Shown here in pieces: positions 16,433 to 23,885 of a stretch of 64,000 nucleotides of DNA. Each line of letters opens with the position of its first letter. The stretch's first letter is position 1. Made by a program: the position numbers and the translations under genes. This stretch comes from Longimicrobium sp. (lineage in GTDB: Bacteria > Gemmatimonadota > Gemmatimonadetes > Longimicrobiales > Longimicrobiaceae). Under the pieces are notes generated by a model. That model worked only from the letters and a program-made list of their open reading frames with translations, ran no database searches and had not been told where the DNA came from. The stretch is from assembly GCF_036388275.1 (NCBI RefSeq), contig NZ_DASVSF010000113.1:62001-126000 (forward strand), given 5' to 3'.

Positions 16433-16581
16433 GTTCTACGGCCATGGAGAACTCCGAACGGGCGTCGTGGTGATCCACGGCGCCCGTTCTCGTTGGTTCG
16501 CGAGCACGCACTTCTTGCCGTGGGATGCACACATCGGCAAACTCCCCGCGGACGCCACGATCAACCACGAAGCCGAGCCAC

Positions 16582-17958
16582 GTGCCCGAGCCGCTGTCCG
16601 GAACCGCGCTCCCCTCCATCGCAGTCCCGCCGCCGGGGCCGGCGTCGCGGCGCCTGTCCGACGAGCTGGCGCGCTACGAATCGCCCAACGTTACCTATCG
16701 CGCGCCGGATTTCCCTGTGTTCTGGGACGAAGCGCGTGGCGCCAACGTGCGCGACGTGGACGGAAACGTGTACGTGGACCTCACGTCCGCGTTCGCGGTG
16801 GCGGGGCCCGGGCACGCTCATCCGCGCATCGTGCGGGCGATCCAGGACCAGGCGGGGCGGCTTCTGCACGGAATGGGCGACGTCCATCCCCCGGCCATCA
16901 AGGTAGACCTGCTTCGCGCGTTGGCCGAGGTGGCGCCCGGCGGGCTCACCCGCAGCGTGCTGGCCAGCTCCGGGGCCGAGGCGGTGGAGGCGGCGCTCAA
17001 GACGGCCGTCATGGCGACCGGCAAGCCGCGCGTCCTGGCATTCCACGGCAGCTACCACGGCCTGACCTACCGCGCGCTCTCCGTCTCCAGCCGCGAGGAC
17101 TTTCGCGCGCCCTTTTCATCGCAGCTGGGCGCGCCCGGCGTGTTCGTCCCGTATCCCTACGCCTACCGCTCACCCTTCGGTGGCGGCGCGGAGGAGGTGG
17201 GGGCGGCGGTGCTGCGGTACATCGAGCACGTGCTCGACACGCCAGGAACCGCGCACGAAGGGATCGGCGCCATCCTGGCGGAGCCCATCCAGGCCCGCGG
17301 CGGCGACGTGGTGCCACCGGACGACTTTCTCCCCGGCCTGCGCCGCATCTGCGACGAGCGCGGGCTGCTGCTGATCCTAGACGAGATCTACACCGGCTTT
17401 GGCCGCACGGGGCGGTGGTTCGCCTGCGAGCACTGGGGCGTGGTGCCGGACCTGATGGTGGTGGGCAAAGGGCTCACCGGCGGATTTCCATTTGCCGCCT
17501 GCATCGGCACCGACGCGGTGATGGGCGCCTGGCCCGTGTCGACGGGTGAGGCGATCCACACCTCCACGTTCCTGGGCCACCCCGTAGGATGCGCCGCGGC
17601 GCTGGCTTCCATCGCCGTGCTCCGGGACGAGCGGCTGGTGGAGCGGTCGGCGGAGCTGGGGGCGCGGATGATGGCCCGGCTGGCGGAGATGACGGCGGAC
17701 CATCCCCGCGTGGGCGAAGTGCGAGGGCGGGGGATGATGATCGGGGCGGAGCTGGTGCGCGACCGCGGCACCCGCAAGCCCGCGCCGGAGCTGGCGGGGT
17801 GGATGATGGTGGAGGGACTGCGCCGCGGGCTGCTGCTGCTAGGCGGGGGGATTCATGGAAACGTGCTCTCCTTCTCCCCGCCCTTCGTGCTTACGGACGA
17901 GCAGGCGGATCACGCGTTGGGAGTGATCGGCGAGATCCTCGACGAGATACGCGGGTAG
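16582..17958 (+). CDS. Class III pyridoxal-phosphate aminotransferase
   Basis: A 458-residue fold-type I aminotransferase. Motifs in order: VDLTSAFAVAGPGHAHP, SSGAEAVEAALKTAV (cofactor phosphate binding), FHGSYHGLTYRALSVS, AEPIQARGGDVVPP, LLILDEIYTGFGRTG (aspartate to the pyridine nitrogen) and VVGKGLTGGFPFAA with the Schiff-base lysine. The C-terminal GRGMMIGAELVR is standard. It resembles 4-aminobutyrate or ornithine-type transaminases but the substrate cannot be fixed. The GTG at 16582 is preferred; an ATG at 16525 would add a proline/serine-rich stretch. It follows the kinase by 149 bp, so co-transcription is uncertain. Confidence 0.88.
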   Translation: MPEPLSGTALPSIAVPPPGPASRRLSDELARYESPNVTYRAPDFPVFWDEARGANVRDVDGNVYVDLTSAFAVAGPGHAHPRIVRAIQDQAGRLLHGMGDVHPPAIKVDLLRALAEVAPGGLTRSVLASSGAEAVEAALKTAVMATGKPRVLAFHGSYHGLTYRALSVSSREDFRAPFSSQLGAPGVFVPYPYAYRSPFGGGAEEVGAAVLRYIEHVLDTPGTAHEGIGAILAEPIQARGGDVVPPDDFLPGLRRICDERGLLLILDEIYTGFGRTGRWFACEHWGVVPDLMVVGKGLTGGFPFAACIGTDAVMGAWPVSTGEAIHTSTFLGHPVGCAAALASIAVLRDERLVERSAELGARMMARLAEMTADHPRVGEVRGRGMMIGAELVRDRGTRKPAPELAGWMMVEGLRRGLLLLGGGIHGNVLSFSPPFVLTDEQADHALGVIGEILDEIRG

Positions 17959-17959
17959 G

Positions 17960-18260
17960 GAGCGCTCGCCCCGGCTGGGCTGGGGCGACTGAAGTCGCGG
18001 CAACCACGGCCCAAAGTCCGCCTTCGCGGACTGCACGCGCAGTCGAGCGCACGACGCCAGCCGAACCGCGAACGAATTCTCCCTTTCCCCTGCGAAGCGG
18101 GGGAGAGGGCCGGGGAGGGGGCTACCAAGGCATGCGAGGCAGCCAATCGAACCCCGATCGAATTTCTCCCCTCTCCACATGCGCAGCATGGGGGGAGGGG
18201 CCGGGGGAGGGGCCCGCCGCGGCATGCGCCGAGCCCAGTCGAACCCCGGCCGAAGTACAC
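17960..18260. repeat. Intergenic repeat block 3
   Basis: Directly after the aminotransferase stop, the modules GCGACTGAAGTCGC and CCGCCTTCGCGG (17986-18032) reappear, then CCCCTGCGAAGCGGGG (about 18090-18105) and a CTCTCCACATGCGCAGCATG variant (18172-18190). GGCATGCG(A/C)G followed by AGCCAATCGAACCCC connects them, as in blocks 2, 5 and 6. No gene is seen in these 336 bp. Confidence 0.8.
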
Positions 18261-18294
18261 TCACAGCCGCACCGTCCCTGGACCGAACCTGACG

Positions 18295-19353
18295 ATGCCG
18301 ACGATCAACATCCGCAGTCTGCTCGTGCTCACCGCGCTCACGGCAGCCGCGTGTGTGGAATCACCCGGCCCGCAAGCGCCGCCGCCCGCGCCAGCATCTA
18401 CCGCGTCGTCGGCGACCACCGCCGCGACCACGTCGGGGGCGGTGTCGCGCATCGCCTTCGGGTCGTGCAGCGACGAGGACCGGCCACAGCCGCTTTGGCA
18501 GCACGTGGTCGCCGACGATCCCGACGTGTGGGTGTGGCTGGGCGACAACATCTACGGCGACACGACGGACATGGCCGTGATGCGCCGGAAGTACGCCCGC
18601 CAGAAGTCGCACCCGGGGTACCAGGCGCTGCTGGGCACGGCGTCTATCATCGGCACGTGGGACGACCACGACTACGGGGTGAACAACGGCGGCAAGGAGT
18701 TTCCGGCCAGGCGCGAGAGCCAGCAGGTCCTGCTCGACTTTTTCGACGTGCCCGCTGACAGCCCGCGCCGTACCCGTGCCGGCGTGTACGAGTCGTACGT
18801 CTACGGCACGCCCGGGCGCCAGGTAAAGGTGATCCTGCTGGACACCCGATTCCATCGCGACACCATCGGCTCGGGTGGCGACATCCTGGGAGACGAGCAG
18901 TGGGCGTGGCTGGAGCGCGAGCTGCGGAACAGCCGGGCGCAGGTGAACCTGATCGGGTCCGGCATCCAGGTGGTGCCGCAGGACCATCGGTTCGAGAAGT
19001 GGGCGAACTTTCCCGCGGAACGGAATCGTCTGTTCCGGCTGATCGCCGAGACCCGCGCGCCGGGGGTGGTGTTCCTCAGCGGCGACCGGCACATCGCCGA
19101 GATCTCGAAGCTGGAGGGAAGCGCAGCCGGCTATCCGCTATACGACATCACCTCCAGCGGCCTGACGCACACGTGGCTCGAGGACCGGCCCGAAGAAAAC
19201 CGGCATCGGGTGGGCGAAAAGGTGGTGGCGCTCAACTACGGCGTGCTCGACATCGACTGGCAGGCCCGCACCCTGCGATTCACCATCCGCGACGACGAGC
19301 GCCGGACGCGCCTGGAGCAGGTGATTCCGCTCGCAGAGCTGCAAGCGCGGTAA
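18295..19353 (+). CDS. PhoD-like alkaline phosphatase / phosphodiesterase lipoprotein
   Basis: A 352-residue exported metallophosphoesterase. The signal LLVLTALTAAACVES is a lipobox; a Pro/Ala/Thr linker follows to about 40. The PhoD-type core shows IAFGSCSDED, WLGDNIYGDT (metal-binding Asp and Asn), GTWDDHDYG, and SGDRHIAEI near 265. PhoD enzymes hydrolyse phosphodiesters and monoesters outside the cytoplasm, with Ca/Fe centres in studied members. The protein lacks the N-terminal PhoD_N domain and twin-arginine signal of Bacillus PhoD. The gene is bounded by repeat block 3 and an 8-bp repeat that begins right after its stop. Confidence 0.87.
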   Translation: MPTINIRSLLVLTALTAAACVESPGPQAPPPAPASTASSATTAATTSGAVSRIAFGSCSDEDRPQPLWQHVVADDPDVWVWLGDNIYGDTTDMAVMRRKYARQKSHPGYQALLGTASIIGTWDDHDYGVNNGGKEFPARRESQQVLLDFFDVPADSPRRTRAGVYESYVYGTPGRQVKVILLDTRFHRDTIGSGGDILGDEQWAWLERELRNSRAQVNLIGSGIQVVPQDHRFEKWANFPAERNRLFRLIAETRAPGVVFLSGDRHIAEISKLEGSAAGYPLYDITSSGLTHTWLEDRPEENRHRVGEKVVALNYGVLDIDWQARTLRFTIRDDERRTRLEQVIPLAELQAR

Positions 19354-19565
19354 GTGCGTGAGTGCGAAAGTGCGAAAGTACCGAGGCGCGCCCCAGACTG
19401 TAACTCACGACGCGGCGTGTAGTCCACGAAGGTGGACATCGTGTGGTTGTTGCTGCGAATTCATTCGCCCGGGCGAGCCGGGACCTGCACCCACCCAGCC
19501 GGAGCCTGCACCGTCCCAGCCGGGCATTGCACCGCCAGCCGGGCCCTGCACCCGGCCCAGCCCGG
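19354..19565 (+). repeat. Repeat block 4: GTGCGAAA 8-mers, GGACATCGTGTGGTTG module and GC-rich tandem repeats
   Basis: Starting one base after the PhoD stop codon are three units GTGCGTGA-GTGCGAAA-GTGCGAAA (19354-19377). A relative of the block 1 sequence, TCCACGAAGGTGGACATCG, lies at about 19424-19442. From about 19480 to 19565 there are four imperfect copies of an 18-20 bp unit related to CCCAGCCGGGCCTGCACC. No gene seen. Confidence 0.65.
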
Positions 19566-19586
19566 GCCCGCATCCTGTTCCCTAGC

Positions 19587-20528
19587 ATGGCAGCCATGAC
19601 TGATCACACGCCGACCTCCCCCGCCCCGCCGATGCGCGTGGCCATCACCGGCTCCACCGGCCTGATCGGCGCCGCACTCGTGGATCGGCTTCGGACGGAG
19701 GGGCACACGGTGGCGCGGCTGGTCCGCTCGCGCGCCAAGGCCGGGCCGGGTGACGTGATGTGGGACCCCGGCGCGGGGACCATCGACGCCGCGGCGCTCG
19801 AAGGGGTGGATGCCGTCGTTCACCTGGCTGGCGAGAACGTCGGCACGCGGTGGACAGAGCAGAAGAAGCGGCAGATCATGGAAAGCCGTGTGAACGGGAC
19901 GCGGCTGATCGCCCAGACGATCTCAGGGCTGCAGCAGAAGCCGCGCGTGCTGGTGCAGGCGTCGGCGACGGGAATCTACGGTGATCGCGGGGACGAGGCC
20001 GTCGACGAATCCAGCGCTCCCGGCACCGGCTTCCTGGCGGACGTGGGACGGCAGTGGGAGGCCGCGTCCGCACCCGCCGAGCAGGCCGGCATCCGCCTGG
20101 TGAAGCTGCGGTTCGGCGTGGTGCTGAGCCGCAAGGGTGGCGCGCTGCAGCGGCTTCTGCTGCCCTTCCAGATGGGAGTCGGCGGGCCCATCGGCAGCGG
20201 GCGGCAGTGGATGCCCTGGCTTTCGCTGCCCGACGCGGTGGAGATCGCGATGACGGCCATCCGCGACGACCGGCTGCACGGCCCCGTGAACGCCATCACC
20301 GGCAGCGTGCGCAACGCCGATTTCACCACCACGCTCGGCCGGGCCGTCAACCGCCCCGCGTTGATCCCCGTCCCTGGCTTCGGGCTGCGCCTGGTGTTCG
20401 GGCAGATGGCCGACGAGGCGCTGCTCGCCGGCCAGCGCGCCGAGCCCCGGCGCCTGCGCGAGATCGGCTTCACCTATCGTCATCCCACGCTCGAAGACGC
20501 CCTGCACGCCGCCCTCCGCGACCGCTGA
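19587..20528 (+). CDS. TIGR01777-family NAD(P)-dependent epimerase-like protein
   Basis: A 313-residue extended short-chain dehydrogenase/reductase of the YfcH/SulA-like TIGR01777 group. The Rossmann motif is GSTGLIGAAL (near 18-27). Family hallmarks are VHLAGENVGTRWTEQKKRQI, SRVNGTRLI, ASATGIYGDRGDE (with the Tyr of the catalytic region), LRFGVVLSRKGGAL and PWLSLPDAVEI. The short C-terminal domain ends in RLREIGFTYRHPTLEDAL, which is diagnostic. Substrate is unknown for the family; it is often annotated as a cell-division inhibitor without proof. Two start codons (19587, 19596) are possible. Confidence 0.88.
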   Translation: MAAMTDHTPTSPAPPMRVAITGSTGLIGAALVDRLRTEGHTVARLVRSRAKAGPGDVMWDPGAGTIDAAALEGVDAVVHLAGENVGTRWTEQKKRQIMESRVNGTRLIAQTISGLQQKPRVLVQASATGIYGDRGDEAVDESSAPGTGFLADVGRQWEAASAPAEQAGIRLVKLRFGVVLSRKGGALQRLLLPFQMGVGGPIGSGRQWMPWLSLPDAVEIAMTAIRDDRLHGPVNAITGSVRNADFTTTLGRAVNRPALIPVPGFGLRLVFGQMADEALLAGQRAEPRRLREIGFTYRHPTLEDALHAALRDR

Positions 20529-20863
20529 CCCGCACGCCACGCCCCGAGAGTGGCGGGCCGACTCCCCCTGCTCTGCCGCTCGGCGCCGCATCCCTCTTTT
20601 CTCGGATACCCTCATCCGACGCTGCGTCTGCGGGAGGCCGTATCACGCCTTCCGTACGCTTTTCCGCCTTGGACAAACCCGGCACATTCTCTGCGGGCGG
20701 CTCGCCATCCGCTGCTCGGGCACCCCTGCGTGACCCGCGGCGGCGTGCGTGGGCGTTCCTGCTGGCCCCGCGCGGCCGGCAATCAATCCCGCGTGGATGA
20801 ATGCCGCCTGTCACCCTGCGCGCTGGCACGTGCGCCGGGCCACGAAAACCTCGGGAGGGGCGC
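20529..20863. other. Intergenic gap without recognised feature
   Basis: I see no gene, repeat module or clear terminator in these 335 bp. Codon-like order is poor in all frames. It presumably contains the promoter of the cupredoxin-PQQ dehydrogenase pair; no convincing -35/-10 pair was found. Confidence 0.5.
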
Positions 20864-21430
20864 ATGAGGGTGGGAACGTTGGGGAAGGTGGCGGCGGCCG
20901 TGCTCCTGGGCGCATCGCTGAGCTCGTGCAACTACGTCAAGCTCCTGCGGCCCAGCGTGCTCCGCCAGCTAAACCCGCGGATGGTGAACTTGGTCAACTA
21001 CCTGCCGAAGGTAGAAGACCCCAACGAGGCCATCGTCGCCCGCCTCTTCGCCCACGGCGGCCTGAGCCACGCCGAGCGCGGCGCCGACGGCGTGTATCGC
21101 CAGTTCGTGCGCATCCCGCCAGGCGAGTACATCTGGCAGCCCGCCATCATCGTCGTGCCACAGGGCGGCGAGCTGGAGCTGGAGTTCCAGAACGACGACC
21201 CCTTCTCGTACCACGCCGTGACGCTCCCGCACTCCGGCAACCGCCAGGCGATGATGCTGCCGATGCAGACACGCGGGCGCGCCCGCATTCGCCTGGACGC
21301 ACCGGGCATGTACTGGTTCGGCTGCCCCGTCGCCAACCACGCACCCCGCGGCATGCTGGGGCTGGTGCTGGTGGAGGGCGAAGTGCCCCCCGAGGCCAAG
21401 CTGGACCGTCCCCGCCAGCGCCGGCCGTAA
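20864..21430 (+). CDS. MSMEG_3727-type PQQ-associated cupredoxin lipoprotein
   Basis: A 188-residue lipoprotein with signal VAAAVLLGASLSSC and lipid-attachment Cys22. The C-terminal 100 residues form a cupredoxin: FSYHAVTLP offers the first copper histidine and WFGCPVANHAPRGM gives the Cys, His and Met of a type 1 (blue) copper site. The pattern matches the MSMEG_3727 group described as associated with PQQ enzymes. The strong ribosome site GGGAGGGG before the ATG at 20864 fixes the start. It ends 12 bp before the PQQ dehydrogenase, so I infer it takes electrons from that enzyme on the periplasmic side. Confidence 0.85.
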   Translation: MRVGTLGKVAAAVLLGASLSSCNYVKLLRPSVLRQLNPRMVNLVNYLPKVEDPNEAIVARLFAHGGLSHAERGADGVYRQFVRIPPGEYIWQPAIIVVPQGGELELEFQNDDPFSYHAVTLPHSGNRQAMMLPMQTRGRARIRLDAPGMYWFGCPVANHAPRGMLGLVLVEGEVPPEAKLDRPRQRRP

Positions 21431-21442
21431 AGGAGACATCTG

Positions 21443-23173
21443 ATGCGTACAGCATTCATCGCTGTCCTGGCGCTTTCGGCCGCCGCCTGCGCGGGCCCGC
21501 GGCCGCAGTATCCCGTCACCCGCACCGCCGCACCGTTCCCCGCGTACAACGAGGCCATCCGCGGCACGGCCCCCAACGTCACCGCCACCGTCACCGGCGA
21601 CCGGCTGACGCGCGCACGGGCGGAGCCGCAGAACTGGATGACGTACTACGGCGCGTACGACGGCCAGCGCTTCAGCTCGCTGGACCAGGTGAACACGACC
21701 AACGTGTCGCGGCTGCGCCCCGCGTGGAACTTTCAGTTCGCCCCCATCGGGCTGATCGCCACCCCCGCCACCTACTCGTTCGAGGCGGCGCCCATCGTGG
21801 TGGACGGGGTGATGTTCGTTTCCGGGTGGGACGGCTACGTGTGGGCGCTCGACGCCGTCACCGGGCAGGTGCTGTGGCAGTACCAGCACGCGATTCCCCT
21901 GGACGTCCCCCTCTGCTGCGGCAACGTGAACCGCGGCGTGGCGGTGGCGAAGGGCAAGGTGATCGTGGCCACGCAGAACGCGCACCTCGTCGCGCTCGAC
22001 GCCACCAACGGCCAAAAGGTGTGGGAGCAGGTGTTCGGTGACGTGCGAGCGGGCGAGAGCGCCACCATGGCACCGCTGGTGGTGAAGAACATGGTGATCG
22101 TGGGCAGCTCGGGCGCCGAGTACGGCGTGCGCGGCCACATGGACGCCTTCGACATCGACACGGGCCGGCGCATCTGGCGGCGCTACAACGTGCCCCGCCC
22201 AGGCGAGCCCGGAATCGAGACGTGGGGCGGCGGCGATGCGTGGGAGCGCGGCGGCGGCACGGCCTGGATCACCGGCACGTACGACCCGGAGCTGGACCTG
22301 GTCTACTGGGGCACGGGTAACCCCGGCCCCGTCTTCGACGACCGCGAGCGCCCGGGCGCCAACCTGTATACCAGCTCCGTCGTCGCCATCGACCCGGACG
22401 ACGGCACCACCCGCTGGCACTACCAGTGGACGCCCACGGACGTGTGGGACTACGACGGGGTGAACGAGAACATCCTGATCGATCGCGACGGGCGGAAGCT
22501 GCTGGCCCACTTCGACAAGAACGGCTACTACTTTCTGCTGGACCGCACCAACGGCCAGCTGGTGACCGTCACGCCCTTCGCGCGCGCCACCTGGGGCGAC
22601 ATCGACCGCGCCGGCCGCGTGACGCCGCGGCTGAAGCCCACGCCGCAGGGCACGGAGATCTGCCCCGGTCCCGCGGGCGCCAAGGAGTGGCCGCACGCGG
22701 CGTACAACCCGCGCACCGGCCTGCTCTACGCACCCATCATCGAGGCGTGCGCCGAGTTCCGGGTGCGGCCGGTGGAGTTCCGCGAGGGACTGTTCTACCT
22801 GGGCGGCGAGGCCGAGGTGAAGGGCGAGCAGTGGGGCCAGGTGAAGGCGATCGACCCGATGACCGGGCGCGAGGCGTGGTCGTGGCGCGCGCCGCACCCC
22901 ATGGTGGCCTCCATCCTGACGACCGCGGGCGACCTGGTATTCACGGGTGAGCCCAACGGTTATTTCAGCGCCTGGAACGCGCGCACGGGCGAGGTGCTGT
23001 GGCGCTACCAGACGGGCAACGGCATCCACAGCAATCCCGTGACGTACTCGGTGAACGGCAAGCAGTACATCGCCGTCCCGACCGGCTGGGGCGGCTGGCT
23101 GGAAGGCTTCGCGCCCGAGATGTTCGGCGCGCCACGTGGGACGGCGTTGTTCGTGTTTGCGCTACCGGACTGA
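21443..23173 (+). CDS. PQQ-dependent alcohol dehydrogenase, lanthanide-type signature
   Basis: A 576-residue eight-bladed quinoprotein of the methanol/ethanol dehydrogenase family, exported (signal ending ALSAAACAG, probable lipoprotein). Vicinal cysteines PLCCGN form the disulfide under PQQ. Metal ligands are visible: Glu in SSGAEYGVRG, Asn in YWGTGNPGP and Asp in VWDYDG. In WDYDG the extra Asp two residues after the catalytic Asp is the position that distinguishes lanthanide-dependent XoxF/ExaF enzymes from calcium MxaF, which has Ala there. It lacks a fused cytochrome c domain, so an external acceptor is needed; the adjacent cupredoxin is the obvious candidate. Confidence 0.9.
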   Translation: MRTAFIAVLALSAAACAGPRPQYPVTRTAAPFPAYNEAIRGTAPNVTATVTGDRLTRARAEPQNWMTYYGAYDGQRFSSLDQVNTTNVSRLRPAWNFQFAPIGLIATPATYSFEAAPIVVDGVMFVSGWDGYVWALDAVTGQVLWQYQHAIPLDVPLCCGNVNRGVAVAKGKVIVATQNAHLVALDATNGQKVWEQVFGDVRAGESATMAPLVVKNMVIVGSSGAEYGVRGHMDAFDIDTGRRIWRRYNVPRPGEPGIETWGGGDAWERGGGTAWITGTYDPELDLVYWGTGNPGPVFDDRERPGANLYTSSVVAIDPDDGTTRWHYQWTPTDVWDYDGVNENILIDRDGRKLLAHFDKNGYYFLLDRTNGQLVTVTPFARATWGDIDRAGRVTPRLKPTPQGTEICPGPAGAKEWPHAAYNPRTGLLYAPIIEACAEFRVRPVEFREGLFYLGGEAEVKGEQWGQVKAIDPMTGREAWSWRAPHPMVASILTTAGDLVFTGEPNGYFSAWNARTGEVLWRYQTGNGIHSNPVTYSVNGKQYIAVPTGWGGWLEGFAPEMFGAPRGTALFVFALPD

Positions 23174-23231
23174 ACTGCAGTGCGTTGGTGCGTGGAGCCG
23201 GTCCTGGGAGCGTCCCGGGGCCGGCTCTCGT

Positions 23232-23885
23232 TCAGGTGATTTCGATTACCTGCGCGTCCGCAACCACGTACAGCCGGTCGCCTTCGCTGACGGGCACGTC
23301 CGCGGTGCCGGTGAACTCCCCGAACGCGGGGAGGATGCCCACCCGCGGACCGAAGTGGAAGCAGGGGAGCCGCTGACGCTGACGCCCGATCCCCCGCAGG
23401 GTGACGGAGGGGTGGATGTGCCCGGCGAGGATGTAGCACGCCGGCGCGGGCTCCGGGTGGTGCGCGTAGGCGAACGGCGCATCGGGGAGCGGGCCGTCCA
23501 CGCACTGGATGCCCAGCTCGCCCGGCGGGTCGCCCGCGTGCCGGTCATGGTTGCCGCGTACGAGCGTGATGCGCAGATCCGGATGCGCGTCCCGCCACCG
23601 CGCGAGCGCATCCAGCGTCGCGGGCGCCCGGCTGGCACGCGCGTGGAAGAAGTCGCCCAGGTACACCAGGCGCTCCGCCTCCGTACGCTCCAGCGCCGCC
23701 GTCAGCCGGGCGAGCGTGTCCGCCGTCGTGCCGCCCGGGACGGCCAGCCCGTGCGCCCGGAACGCCGCCGCCTTGCCGAAGTGCGGATCCGCCACCAGCA
23801 GCGTGCGGTTGGATGGGCGATACGCGGCGCGCTCCGGGAGAAGCACCAGGCGCTCGCCGCACAACTCGATCTCCAGGTCCTTCAT
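23232..23885 (-). CDS. pdeM: Ligase-associated DNA damage response endonuclease PdeM
   Basis: A 217-residue calcineurin-like metallophosphoesterase. The five metal motifs are visible: LLVADPHFGKAAAFR, LVYLGDFFHA, VRGNHDRHAG, a lone His in AYAHHPEP, and LAGHIHPSV. These match PdeM, a nuclease/phosphoesterase usually encoded with an Lhr-family helicase, an exonuclease and an ATP-dependent DNA ligase in a DNA-repair cluster. Its ATG overlaps the helicase stop by 4 nt (23882-23885), indicating coupled translation. Confidence 0.88.
   Translation of the reverse strand: MKDLEIELCGERLVLLPERAAYRPSNRTLLVADPHFGKAAAFRAHGLAVPGGTTADTLARLTAALERTEAERLVYLGDFFHARASRAPATLDALARWRDAHPDLRITLVRGNHDRHAGDPPGELGIQCVDGPLPDAPFAYAHHPEPAPACYILAGHIHPSVTLRGIGRQRQRLPCFHFGPRVGILPAFGEFTGTADVPVSEGDRLYVVADAQVIEIT

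Noticed and set aside
20529..20863. Possible PQQ-precursor (pqqA-like) peptide upstream of the PQQ dehydrogenase
   Set aside because: No short ORF with the Glu-x3-Tyr motif and ribosome site was found in this gap.
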